Part shown: positions 35,275-43,424 of the stretch, piece by piece
Layout of the letters: every line of letters begins with the position of its first letter
Numbering within the stretch: position 1 is the first letter of the stretch
DNA from: Streptomyces sp. NBC_01198
Lineage (GTDB): Bacteria > Actinomycetota > Actinomycetes > Streptomycetales > Streptomycetaceae
Reading direction: 5' to 3'
Length of the DNA stretch: 64,000 bases
Assembly (NCBI RefSeq): GCF_036010485.1
Contig: NZ_CP108568.1
Span: 124,001-188,000, forward strand
Program-made: the position numbers and the translations under genes
Notes under the pieces: model-generated
The model's database searches: none
What the model was told of the DNA's origin: nothing
What the model saw: the letters and a program-made list of their open reading frames with translations, nothing else

Positions 35275-36132
35275 CTACGGCTTGATGCCGACGCCCACCC
35301 ACAGGCTCACGTCCTCGTCCGTGACCAGCGGGGTCTCGATGCGGGTCGACTCCTCCGGGCGCCAGCGGTGGCCGACGGCGATCCCGGGGTCGATGAGGTC
35401 GAGGCCGTCGAAGAAGCGCGCGACCTCCTCGCGGGTACGGACCTGGCCCGGGGTCCCCGCGCTGCGGTAGACGCCCTCCACCTCCGCCCAGACCTCGGGC
35501 GCGAAGTCCGGCGTGCAGTGGCTGATCGCCAGCGCGGAGCCCGACGGCAGCCCGGCCATCAGCCGGGCCACGATGCCGTACGCGTCACGGTCGTCGGGGA
35601 TGAAGTGCAGCAGCGCGTTCAGGCTCAGCGCGACAGGCCGTGACAGGTCCAGCGTGGCGGTGACCGTCTGGTCGGACAGGATCGAGTCCGGCTGTGTCAC
35701 ATCGGCCTGGACGTAGGCGGTGCGGCCCGCGGGGGTGCTGCGCAGCAGGGCGCGGGCGTAGTTCAGCACGATCGGGTCGTGGTCGATGTACACCACCCGC
35801 GCGTCGTCGGCGATGCTCTGCGCGACCTCGTGCAGGTTCGGCGAGGTCGGGATACCGCTGCCGATGTCCAGCCACTGCCTGATCCCGTGGGAGCGGGCCA
35901 GCACGCGGGTGGCCCGGTGCATGAAGTCGCGGTTCTCCACCGCGCTCAGGAAGATGCCGGGGAAGATCGTCGCGACTTCGTTCGCGGCCTCGCGGTCGGG
36001 GCGGTAGTTCGTCCGCCCGCCGAGGTAGTAGTCGTACATCCGTGCGCTGTGCGGGATGTCCGTCCGGATGCCCGCCTGCAGCTCGGCTGCCGACTCGGAC
36101 TCCGCATCGCCGAGCGCTGTCCCATCCGCCAT
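35275..36132 (-). CDS. SAM-dependent methyltransferase, DUF574-type
   Basis: A 285-residue protein of the actinobacterial S-adenosylmethionine-dependent methyltransferase family (PF04672 type). Signature blocks are PHSARMYDYYLGGRTNYRPDRE, QWLDIGSGIPTSPNLHEVAQ (SAM motif I), VVYIDHDPIVLNYARALL and ALSLNALLHFIPD. These genes are highly multiplied in Streptomyces and their substrates are mostly unknown. ATG 36132 is preferred with GGGG upstream; GTG 36138 would add two residues. Confidence 0.85.
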   Translation of the reverse strand: MADGTALGDAESESAAELQAGIRTDIPHSARMYDYYLGGRTNYRPDREAANEVATIFPGIFLSAVENRDFMHRATRVLARSHGIRQWLDIGSGIPTSPNLHEVAQSIADDARVVYIDHDPIVLNYARALLRSTPAGRTAYVQADVTQPDSILSDQTVTATLDLSRPVALSLNALLHFIPDDRDAYGIVARLMAGLPSGSALAISHCTPDFAPEVWAEVEGVYRSAGTPGQVRTREEVARFFDGLDLIDPGIAVGHRWRPEESTRIETPLVTDEDVSLWVGVGIKP

Positions 36133-36194
36133 GTCCACAACCCCGCCGCCGCTCAGACCCGGGGTTGCCCCCGGTAACCACCGGTCGTCTCGCG

Positions 36195-36530
36195 CCCATC
36201 ATAGGCCCGGTCGCCGGCCGCCTCAGCCGCCGACTCGGACAACATCCTCAAGGAGGCGACGGGGCCGAACACGTCCTTTGGTCGCGCAGCAGGGCCAGGT
36301 CGGAGATGGCCTGGCCGCCGTCGGCGAGCATCACCGCCAGATCGACCCCGATCCTGCCCGGGTCATGGCCAGTGCCGCGCGGACGTAGGCGGCGCAGCGC
36401 GTCGGTGAAGGCCGCGGTCAGGCCGGTGACATCCGCGAGGTCGGCCAGCAGACGGGACCCGGCGTGGCTGACCACCCCACGGCCGTCGGCCGAGACAACG
36501 GGTTTGGGACGCGACCCGGTCCTCTGCACG
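36195..36530 (-). pseudogene. Decayed IS1380-type transposase, N-terminal fragment
   Basis: Reading leftwards, KPVVSADGRGVVSHAGSRLLADLADVTGL...RHDPGRIGVDLAVMLADGGQAISDLALLRDQ is the N-terminal part of an IS1380-family transposase. The frame breaks after LLRDQ near 36278; KDVFGPVAS continues in another frame and then the similarity stops. Everything after about the first quarter of the transposase, including the catalytic residues, is gone, so it cannot move. The AT-richer non-coding stretch at 36531-36640 is probably the original left end of the element. Confidence 0.75.
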
Positions 36531-36649
36531 CAGAAAGTGACTTCTCGCTGTGATGACAGAAGCCCTGGACAGACCTCATCATCCCAGCCCAGAAGGCACT
36601 TTCGCGTTCCCGCGCAAGATACGGACCCCACCGCAAACGAAACGCGAGG

Positions 36650-37453
36650 CTAGGGCGCCGGAGGCTGGAAGAGCTGATACTCGGCGACTTTCTCAAACCC
36701 CATGCGCGCGTAGACAGATGCGCCCAGTCCGCTGGCCTGGAGGGTGCCGATGTGCAGCCCCCGCTGACGGCCCGTCTTCAAGGCAGCCGCGGTGAGCACC
36801 GCGCCGATGCCTCGGCGGCGGTAGTCCTCGACCGTCGCGACCACGTAGATCCCGGCCACACCGTGAGCATCGAGCATGAGGGCGGTGCCTACCGCCTGTC
36901 CCTCAAGACGCGCGGTGAGGCGCACGATACGGGAGGCATCCTCACGCCCCGCTTCCACGCGCACCGCATCGTCTACCAGTTCCGGCCCCATTGCGAAGGA
37001 GGGACTGTAAGCCCGGACCCATTCGGTGAGGGACTCGGCGCCTTCCACGGTTTCGATCGTCAGCTCCGGCGGCCCTGTCACGTCGGCGACCCGATCGAGC
37101 GCGACGGCCATGACCGGCATCGCGCCGAGGCTTTCAGCGCCCCGCTCAAGAAGCCCGTCAGCGACCCCGGGCGCACTGTCCGGTCCCACCCACCAGAGCC
37201 AGGGCACGCCGGCCAGAGCGCCCTTTGCCTCGGCGAGTGCGCGGCCGACTTCACCTTCATCGCTGCCCCGCAGCCGGAGCACTCCGTTGAGCTGACCGTT
37301 CCCGAGCCCACTGCGGTAGTAGGTGAGGTCGCCGTCGGCGCGGTCTGCCGCTCCCCAGCCGAGCCAGTAAGCCCGGCAGTTAGCCAGCTGCGGTTCGAGG
37401 TCGGTGACCCTTTTCACTGTCATGGCCCGGAAAACGTCCTGAGCGTCCCGCAT
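36650..37453 (-). CDS. GNAT-family N-acetyltransferase
   Basis: A 267-residue protein with a C-terminal GNAT domain. ARLEGQAVGTALMLDAHGVAGIYVVATVEDYRRRGIGAVLT contains the acetyl-CoA loop RRRGIG, followed by GLHIGTLQASGLGASVYARMGFEKVAEYQLF. The N-terminal half (LTYYRSGLGNGQLNGVLRLRG) is the divergent partner domain seen in two-domain GNATs. ATG 37453 is the more upstream plausible start; ATG 37423 is possible. Substrate unknown. The gene abuts the IS1380 remnant at its 3' end. Confidence 0.8.
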   Translation of the reverse strand: MRDAQDVFRAMTVKRVTDLEPQLANCRAYWLGWGAADRADGDLTYYRSGLGNGQLNGVLRLRGSDEGEVGRALAEAKGALAGVPWLWWVGPDSAPGVADGLLERGAESLGAMPVMAVALDRVADVTGPPELTIETVEGAESLTEWVRAYSPSFAMGPELVDDAVRVEAGREDASRIVRLTARLEGQAVGTALMLDAHGVAGIYVVATVEDYRRRGIGAVLTAAALKTGRQRGLHIGTLQASGLGASVYARMGFEKVAEYQLFQPPAP

Positions 37454-37799
37454 GTTCCATGCCGGAAGAATACCCCGCCGGCAACCAGGCCCTTGTCGGC
37501 CGCGCCTGTCAGAGGCACGAACCAGCGGGGCATGGGGCCCACACGCTACCGACCCGCCCCCACACCCCCTCCACAGACACTCGTCCCCCCGCCCCGCATC
37601 AACCGAAGTCGCTCGAAAGGGCCGGCTTCTCCGTCGGAGCCGGCGCACTCGGGCGGGTCGATGTGGACGCAGCCAAGGATCGCCGTCTCCTCCCCATCCA
37701 GCAGGGCCTGGTTGGACGACTGGTGCGCGGCTGTCTCATTTGCGGTCGTCCGTGTCCTGGTGAGCCAACACGCGCGGAGCGCTCCGCCCCGCCGCACAG
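37454..37799. other. 346-base stretch without a supported gene
   Basis: This lies between the GNAT gene and the terminator of the SDR gene. No reading frame has family resemblance. The local composition is patchier than in the surrounding genes, consistent with decayed DNA between two transposon remnants. Confidence 0.4.
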
Positions 37800-37834
37800 C
37801 CTTTCCCCGAGCCCACCAGGGGCTCGGGGAAAGG
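37800..37834 (-). terminator. Strong hairpin terminator after the SDR gene
   Basis: A perfect 15-base inverted repeat: left arm 37800-37814 (CCTTTCCCCGAGCCC), loop ACCAG, right arm 37820-37834. It begins 17 bases past the stop of the minus-strand SDR gene. Confidence 0.8.
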
Positions 37835-37850
37835 CGGCGCATCTGCGTTG

Positions 37851-38633
37851 TCAGACCCGGGCCTGACCGTTGGAGGCAGAGGTGCCTCCGTCAACGGGCA
37901 GGATGACCCCCGTGACATAGCGAGCGGCGTCGCTGGCCAGGAAGAGGAACACAAGGGCCACGTCTTCGGGCTCGCCCAGCCGTCCCAGAGCCACGCGCTC
38001 CTCGAACTTGGCGGCGAGCTCCGCGTTGCCGGTGACACCGGCCACCGGGCCCGTCCTGGTCAGGGAGGGCGCAACAGCATTGACCCGGACCCCGCGCGGC
38101 CCCCAGTCGAGCGCGAGGGCGCGCACGAACAGGGACACCGCGCCCTTGGTGGCGTCGTACACCGCGCCCTTCCAGTCGCCGGCCAGGCCCGAGACGCTAC
38201 TGGTCGCCGTGAAAGAGCCACCCGTCTGCGCCAGCAGAGGCAACGTGGCTTTGGCGAGGTGGAAGAAGCCATCGATGTTGGTCTGCCGCAGCGCCTCCCA
38301 GTCGGCTGTGCTCACGTCGGTGATCTCACCGCTGACGTAACCTGCGGCGTTGCTGACTACGACGTCGAGCCGGCCGTACCGGTCGATGACGGTACTGACG
38401 AGCCTTTCCACGTCCGCAGGGTCACCGATATCCGTGCGGACGCCGGTCGCACGGTTCTCGGGAAGCTGGGCAAGCGCCCTGTCGAGCTTGTCCTGATTCC
38501 TTCCGGTGATGATGACGGTTGCGCCAGCCTTTGCGAATGCATCGGCGGTGGCGAGACCGATCCCGCTGCCGCCTCCGGTCACCAGGACGACGCTGTCCGA
38601 GAAATCGAACCTGGATTCGTTGTGCGCGGTCAT
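37851..38633 (-). CDS. Short-chain dehydrogenase/reductase (SDR)
   Basis: A 260-residue classical SDR. The cofactor motif TGGGSGIG (19-26), NAAG (95-98), the catalytic serine in TSSVSG (about 145-148), Tyr159 and Lys163 in YDATK, and a C-terminal PVDGGTSA are all present. It should be an NAD(P)-dependent alcohol/ketone oxidoreductase; the pattern RNQDKL after strand two suggests NADP. ATG 38633 follows GGAGAG. It has its own terminator. Substrate unknown. Confidence 0.9.
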   Translation of the reverse strand: MTAHNESRFDFSDSVVLVTGGGSGIGLATADAFAKAGATVIITGRNQDKLDRALAQLPENRATGVRTDIGDPADVERLVSTVIDRYGRLDVVVSNAAGYVSGEITDVSTADWEALRQTNIDGFFHLAKATLPLLAQTGGSFTATSSVSGLAGDWKGAVYDATKGAVSLFVRALALDWGPRGVRVNAVAPSLTRTGPVAGVTGNAELAAKFEERVALGRLGEPEDVALVFLFLASDAARYVTGVILPVDGGTSASNGQARV

Positions 38634-38643
38634 GTCTAGTTCT

Positions 38644-38757
38644 CTCCTTGTTGATTGTGCGTTCGAAGCGGCCTTCACCGACGAACATGGCCGTGTTCAG
38701 CCACACGTAGCGCGGGTCCGCTGTTTCACAGGAGAAGACGATCCGCACGTAGTGATC
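38644..38757 (-). pseudogene. Fragment of a DUF3237-like gene
   Basis: Reading leftwards, about 38 residues (HYVRIVFSCETADPRYVWLN, then TAMFVGEGRFE) resemble the C-terminal end of DUF3237-family proteins, including the conserved DPRYxWLN and VGxG motifs. There is no start, and the upstream part is missing where the IS5-type remnant begins, so the gene was probably truncated by the insertion. Confidence 0.5.
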
Positions 38758-38791
38758 TTCGGCCTTGGATGGCCCGCACCGGCTCGACGAC

Positions 38792-39100
38792 GAAGGCCTG
38801 CTCGACCTGTCCCGTGCTGTCCTGGACTCCGCCCACGTCAGGGCAAAAAAAGGGGGCGAACTCACAGGTCCGAGCCCCGTGGACCGGGGTAAACCGGGCT
38901 CCAGGATGCACGTCCTGGGCACCGAGTCCAGCGAACGATGAGGGCGCCCGCGCTGGGTCATCGAGCGCACCATGTCCTGGCTCACCGGATACCGCCGGCT
39001 CAACCACCGCTACGAACGTCACCCCCGCAACCACCTGGCCTTCCTCGGCCTCGCCGCCGCCCTCTGCTGCTACAAACGCCTCGTCCGCCTCACCGCATAG
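38792..39100 (+). pseudogene. Internally deleted IS5-type transposase remnant
   Basis: GLLDLSRAVLDSAHVRAKKG and ELTGPSPVDRGKPGSRMHVL match the middle (DDE domain) of IS5-family transposases common in Streptomyces. After an in-frame stop (38939-38941), RWVIERTMSWLTGYRRLNHR and the HPRNHLAFLGLAAALCCYKRL end match the C-terminus in the same frame. Roughly 100 residues between them and the whole N-terminus are missing. The element is dead. It lies 58 bases from the end of hypB. Confidence 0.75.
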
Positions 39101-39158
39101 GACACGGTCTCATTGCCAGGGCTGGTTGGCGGTCAGAGAATTCGCTGCGGACGGGACG

Positions 39159-39944
39159 TCAGCGGTACTGCCCGGCCACCCAGTCGTACCAGTCACCCAT
39201 GCCCTCGCCTGAGGTCGCGGACACCGTCAGCAGGTGCAGGCCGGGGTTGACCGAGCGGGCGTACTCCGCGCAGCGGTCGACGTCGAAGTCGACGTAGGGC
39301 AGCAGGTCGATCTTGTTGATGACGACCAGGTCGGCGGCCGCGAACATGTACGGGTACTTCAGCGGCTTGTCGGTGCCCTCGGTCACCGAGATGACCACGA
39401 CCTTGCTCTGCTCGCCGAGGTCGAAGAGGGCCGGGCAGACCAGATTGCCGACGTTCTCCACCAGGACGAGCGTGCCGGGCGCCGGGGCCAGGGTGGTGAG
39501 CGCGCCGTGCATCATCCCGGCGTCCAGGTGGCACCCCGCGCCGGTGTTGACCTGCACCACCGCGCAGCCGGCGCGCTTGATGCGCTCGGCGTCCAGCAGC
39601 GTCTCCTGGTCGCCCTCGACGACCGCGACCGGGCGCGTGCCCGCCAGGTGCCTGATGGTGCGTTCGAGCAGCGTCGTCTTGCCCGCGCCCGGGGAGCTCA
39701 TGATGTTCACCGCCACGATGCCGTGCTCCGCCAGCCAGCCGCGGTTGCGCCGGGCCAGGTCGTCGTTCTTGGCGAGCACCCGCTGTTCCAGGGTGATCGT
39801 CTCGCCGCCCGCCGGGGGGCCGGGAACGGTCCGGCGGACGTCGTGAACATGGCTGTGCGGCGCACCGGTGTGGTCGTGCGGCACGGCGATCCTGGTCCCC
39901 GCGCCGCCACCGCTGCTGTCCTCGCACCCGCAGGTCCCGCACAT
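39159..39944 (-). CDS. hypB: Hydrogenase nickel incorporation GTPase HypB
   Basis: A 261-residue HypB. It starts MCGTCGCE (a high-affinity CxxCGC-type nickel site, Cys2/5/7), followed by a short histidine-rich segment (HDHTGAPHSHVH, 23-34). The SIMIBI GTPase has Walker A SSPGAGKT (83-90), GDQETLLDAERIKRAG, and the base-specificity NKIDLLPYVDFD. HypB delivers nickel to the large subunit together with HypA. The start is 3 bases after the hypA stop, so the two form an operon divergent from the structural genes. Confidence 0.95.
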   Translation of the reverse strand: MCGTCGCEDSSGGGAGTRIAVPHDHTGAPHSHVHDVRRTVPGPPAGGETITLEQRVLAKNDDLARRNRGWLAEHGIVAVNIMSSPGAGKTTLLERTIRHLAGTRPVAVVEGDQETLLDAERIKRAGCAVVQVNTGAGCHLDAGMMHGALTTLAPAPGTLVLVENVGNLVCPALFDLGEQSKVVVISVTEGTDKPLKYPYMFAAADLVVINKIDLLPYVDFDVDRCAEYARSVNPGLHLLTVSATSGEGMGDWYDWVAGQYR

Positions 39945-39947
39945 ACC

Positions 39948-40277
39948 TCAGCCCACTCTCATCGAAACGATCTCCAGTTCCCGCCCCGAGGTGACCTCGA
40001 CGTCGGCGCTCCCGCAGGAGCACAGCAGTACCAGATCATCCAGCGTGAAATCGGCGCCGCAACCGCGACACGACGCCGTTCCCCGCGGCTGGTCGATCTC
40101 CAGCAGCGCGCCTTCCGCGACCGTCCCCTCGGTGACCAGAGTGAAGCAGAATCGCATCGATTCCGGCACCACGGCGGTCAATGCGCCGACCCGGACACGT
40201 ACCGCGTGCACCGGCCGTCCTGACGCACGTTCGCATACCGCGTCAACAACGCTCTGCGTGATGGACAATTCGTGCAC
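39948..40277 (-). CDS. hypA: Hydrogenase nickel metallochaperone HypA
   Basis: A 109-residue HypA. The N-terminal nickel ligand His2 is in VHELSIT. The zinc domain has Cys70/Cys73 and Cys86/Cys88 (CRGCGADFTLDDLVLLCSCG). GTG 40277 is fixed by the conserved MHELSI-type start, with GGAGAAGAGG upstream. It passes nickel to the HhyL precursor in complex with HypB. It is divergent from hhyS across a 245-base region. Confidence 0.95.
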   Translation of the reverse strand: MHELSITQSVVDAVCERASGRPVHAVRVRVGALTAVVPESMRFCFTLVTEGTVAEGALLEIDQPRGTASCRGCGADFTLDDLVLLCSCGSADVEVTSGRELEIVSMRVG

Positions 40278-40397
40278 GCGACCTCTTCTCCTTACCCCCC
40301 GCGACCAGCCGCCGGAGCTGCACATTCACTCTCGCGGCGTATTGCGCGCGAGGAGGTATCCGCACCGTTCGGCGCAGTCGGATGGTGAATTCTCGTG

Positions 40398-40427
40398 TTG
40401 ACAGGGCATTCGGCGCGAGTCTAGATG
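40398..40427 (+). promoter_or_regulatory. Candidate sigma-70-type promoter for the hydrogenase operon
   Basis: TTGACA (40398-40403) and TAGATG (40422-40427) are separated by 18 bases, close to the Streptomyces HrdB-type consensus. It points into hhyS and would give a leader of about 90 bases before ATG 40523. No nickel- or redox-regulator site is obvious nearby. Confidence 0.5.
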
Positions 40428-40522
40428 GTAGCAATGTGACAGCACCGCACTCGCGGTTCGAAAGTCGGCCCAGCGGCGGGACGGCAAGGGAGCCATTGGC
40501 GATCCCGGAAGGTGGCATTGCT

Positions 40523-41578
40523 ATGCCGACGGAAGAGGCAGTACGCGCGGAAGACACCCTGATCCATGTGCTGTGGATCAATGCCGGCCTCAGCTGCGAC
40601 GGCGACTCGGTGTCGCTGACCGCGGCCACGCAGCCGAGTATCGAGGAGATCGCCCTCGGCGCGCTGCCGGGGCTGCCGAAGGTCGCCGTGCACTGGCCGC
40701 TCATCGATTTCGAGTGCGGCCCCACCGGCGGCGCCGACGACTTCCTGCAGTGGTTCTTCAAGGCCGACCGTGGCGAGCTCGACCCGTTCGTGCTGGTCGT
40801 CGAGGGGTCGATCCCCAACGAGAAGCTGCACGAGGAGGGCTACTGGTCGGGCTTCGGCAACGACCCCGCCACCGATCAGCCGATCACCACCAGCGAGTGG
40901 CTGGACCGCCTGGTGCCCAAGGCCACCGCGGTCGTCGCCGTCGGCACCTGCGCCACCTACGGCGGTATCCACGCCATGGCGGGCAACCCGACCGGTGCGA
41001 TGGGCGTGCCCGACTACCTGGGCTGGGACTGGAAGTCCAAGGCCGGGATCCCGATCGTGTGCGTGCCGGGCTGCCCGATCCAGCCGGACAACCTCTCCGA
41101 GACGCTCACCTACCTGCTCTACATGGCGACCGAGCAGGCGCCGATGATCCCGCTCGACGACGCGCTACGGCCGACCTGGCTGTTCGGCCAGACCGTGCAC
41201 GAGGGCTGCGACCGCGCGGGCTACTACGAGCAGGCCGACTTCGCCACCGAGTACGGCTCGCCGAAGTGCATCGTGAAGCTGGGGTGCTGGGGCCCGACGG
41301 TGAAGTGCAACGTGCCCAAGCGCGGCTGGATGAACGGCATCGGCGGCTGCCCGAACGTCGGCGGCATCTGTATCGGCTGCACGATGCCCGGCTTCCCCGA
41401 CATGTTCATGCCCTTCATGGACGAGCCGCCCGGCGGGAAGCTCTCCACCAACGCGGTGGGGCTGTACGGCTCGACGATGCGCCGGCTGCGCGGGATCACC
41501 ACGCACACCCTCGACCGGGAACCCAAATGGCGTAGGCCCGGAACCGAGTTGACCACCGGAGCCACCCGCACCTGGTGA
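40523..41578 (+). CDS. hhyS: High-affinity [NiFe]-hydrogenase small subunit (group 1h/5)
   Basis: A 351-residue electron-transfer subunit. It lacks a Tat signal peptide and membrane anchor. Cluster ligands are in LSCDGDS (Cys25, with Asp28 in place of the second Cys), GTCATYGG, GCPI, and the C-terminal run CDRAGYY, CIVKLGCWGPTVKCNVP and GGCPNVGGICIGCTMPGFPD. A CxxD replacing CxxC at the proximal cluster is known in oxygen-insensitive actinobacterial hydrogenases (3Cys/1Asp coordination). ATG 40523 follows GGAAGG. The partner large subunit is 54 bases downstream. Expected role: oxidation of atmospheric H2. Confidence 0.95.
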   Translation: MPTEEAVRAEDTLIHVLWINAGLSCDGDSVSLTAATQPSIEEIALGALPGLPKVAVHWPLIDFECGPTGGADDFLQWFFKADRGELDPFVLVVEGSIPNEKLHEEGYWSGFGNDPATDQPITTSEWLDRLVPKATAVVAVGTCATYGGIHAMAGNPTGAMGVPDYLGWDWKSKAGIPIVCVPGCPIQPDNLSETLTYLLYMATEQAPMIPLDDALRPTWLFGQTVHEGCDRAGYYEQADFATEYGSPKCIVKLGCWGPTVKCNVPKRGWMNGIGGCPNVGGICIGCTMPGFPDMFMPFMDEPPGGKLSTNAVGLYGSTMRRLRGITTHTLDREPKWRRPGTELTTGATRTW

Positions 41579-41632
41579 TTCCAGCGCTCCCCCGACCACT
41601 CCTCGCGACAAACAGAAGGACGAGACGGCGCA

Positions 41633-43423
41633 ATGACGGCGACGCAGCACAAGGGCGGCAGCGGGAAATCCGGCAAGAACGAACTGGTGGAGATGGCGTG
41701 GGATCCCATCACCCGCATCGTCGGCAGTCTCGGCATCTACACGAAGATCGACTTCAAGCAGCGAGTGGTGGCCGAGTGCCACAGCACCAGCTCCATCTTC
41801 CGCGGCTATTCGGTGTTCATGAAGGGCAAGGACCCGCGGGACGCGCACTTCATCACCAGCCGGATCTGCGGAATCTGCGGTGACAACCACGCCACCTGTT
41901 CCTGCTACGCGCAGAACATGGCTTACGGCGTCAAGCCGCCGGCCATCGGCGAATGGATCGTCAATCTCGGTGAGGCCGCCGAGTACATGTTCGACCACAA
42001 CATCTTCCAGGAGAACCTCGTCGGGGTCGACTACTGCGAGAAAATGGTCGCGGAGACGAATCCCGGAGTCCTGGAGCAGGCGAACAGGACGGCGTCGCCG
42101 CACGCCGAGGCGCACGGCTACAAGACCATCGGCGACATCATGCGGTCGCTGAACCCGTTCACCGGCGAGTTCTACCGCGAGGCGCTCCAGGTGAGCCGGA
42201 TGACCCGCGAGATGTTCTGCCTGATGGAGGGCCGGCACGTGCACCCCTCCACGCTCTACCCGGGCGGCGTGGGCACGGTGGCGACCATCCAGCTCATGAC
42301 CGACTACATCACCCGCCTGCAGCGCTACGTCGAGTTCATGAAGAAGGTCGTGCCGATGCACGACGACCTCTTCGACTTCTTCTACGAGGCGCTGCCCGGC
42401 TACGAGCAGGTCGGCAACCGGCGGATCCTGCTGGGCTGCTGGGGCTCCTTCCAGGATCCCGAGCACTGCAACTTCAAGTACCAGGACATGACCGAGTGGG
42501 GCCGGAAGATGTACGTCACCCCCGGTGTCGTCGTCGACGGGAAGCTGGTCACCACCGACCTGGTCGAGATCAACCTGGGCATCCGCATCCTCCTCGGCTC
42601 GTCGTACTACGGCGACTGGGAGGACCAGGAGATGTTCGTGACCCACGACCCGCTGGGCAACCCCGTGGACCGGCGGCACCCGTGGAACCAGCACACCAAC
42701 CCGCGGCCGCAGAAGCGGGACCTGGACGACAAGTACAGCTGGGTGATGTCGCCGCGCTGGTTCGACGGCAAGGACTACCTGGCGCTGGACACCGGCGGCG
42801 GCCCGCTGGCGCGGCTGTGGACCACGGCGCTGGCCGGTCTTGTCGACATCGGCTACGTCCAGGCGACCGGCAGCAGCGTGAAGATCAACCTGCCGAAGAC
42901 CGCGCTCAAGGGCCCGGTGGAGCTGGAGTGGCGGATCCCGCAGTGGAGCAACACCATCGAGCGCAACCGGGCGCGCACCTACTTCCAGGCCTACGCGGCC
43001 GCCTGCGCACTGCACTTCGCCGAGCAGGCGCTCGCGGAGATCAGGGCGGGCCGCACGAAGACCTGGGAGAAGTTCGAGGTCCCGGAGGAGGGCATCGGCT
43101 GCGGCTTCACCGAGGCCGTGCGCGGCGTGCTCTCGCACCACATGGTGATCAGGGACGGCAAGATCGCCAACTACCACCCCTACCCGCCGACCCCGTGGAA
43201 CGCCAGCCCGCGTGACACGTACGGCACCCCGGGGCCCTACGAGGACGCGGTGCAGGGCCAGCCGATCTTCGAGGAGAACGACCGGGAGAACTTCAAGGGC
43301 ATCGACATCATGCGGACGGTACGCAGCTTCGACCCGTGCCTGCCGTGCGGTGTGCACATGTATCTGGGCGAGGGCAAGAAGCTGGAACTGCTGCACTCCC
43401 CGACGCAGTCCGCGGGTGCGTGA
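41633..43423 (+). CDS. hhyL: High-affinity [NiFe]-hydrogenase large subunit (group 1h/5)
   Basis: A 596-residue catalytic subunit. The nickel ligands are Cys79/Cys82 in RICGICGDNH (L1) and Cys569/Cys572 in DPCLPCGVH (L2, 567-575). A 21-residue tail follows His575 (MYLGEGKK...), the site expected for removal by the endopeptidase encoded at 47293. Length and motifs fit the group 1h enzymes of Streptomyces, Mycobacterium and Rhodococcus. The active site is assembled by HypA-F, all encoded in this locus. It probably feeds electrons to the respiratory chain during starvation or sporulation. Confidence 0.95.
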   Translation: MTATQHKGGSGKSGKNELVEMAWDPITRIVGSLGIYTKIDFKQRVVAECHSTSSIFRGYSVFMKGKDPRDAHFITSRICGICGDNHATCSCYAQNMAYGVKPPAIGEWIVNLGEAAEYMFDHNIFQENLVGVDYCEKMVAETNPGVLEQANRTASPHAEAHGYKTIGDIMRSLNPFTGEFYREALQVSRMTREMFCLMEGRHVHPSTLYPGGVGTVATIQLMTDYITRLQRYVEFMKKVVPMHDDLFDFFYEALPGYEQVGNRRILLGCWGSFQDPEHCNFKYQDMTEWGRKMYVTPGVVVDGKLVTTDLVEINLGIRILLGSSYYGDWEDQEMFVTHDPLGNPVDRRHPWNQHTNPRPQKRDLDDKYSWVMSPRWFDGKDYLALDTGGGPLARLWTTALAGLVDIGYVQATGSSVKINLPKTALKGPVELEWRIPQWSNTIERNRARTYFQAYAAACALHFAEQALAEIRAGRTKTWEKFEVPEEGIGCGFTEAVRGVLSHHMVIRDGKIANYHPYPPTPWNASPRDTYGTPGPYEDAVQGQPIFEENDRENFKGIDIMRTVRSFDPCLPCGVHMYLGEGKKLELLHSPTQSAGA

Positions 43424-43424
43424 G

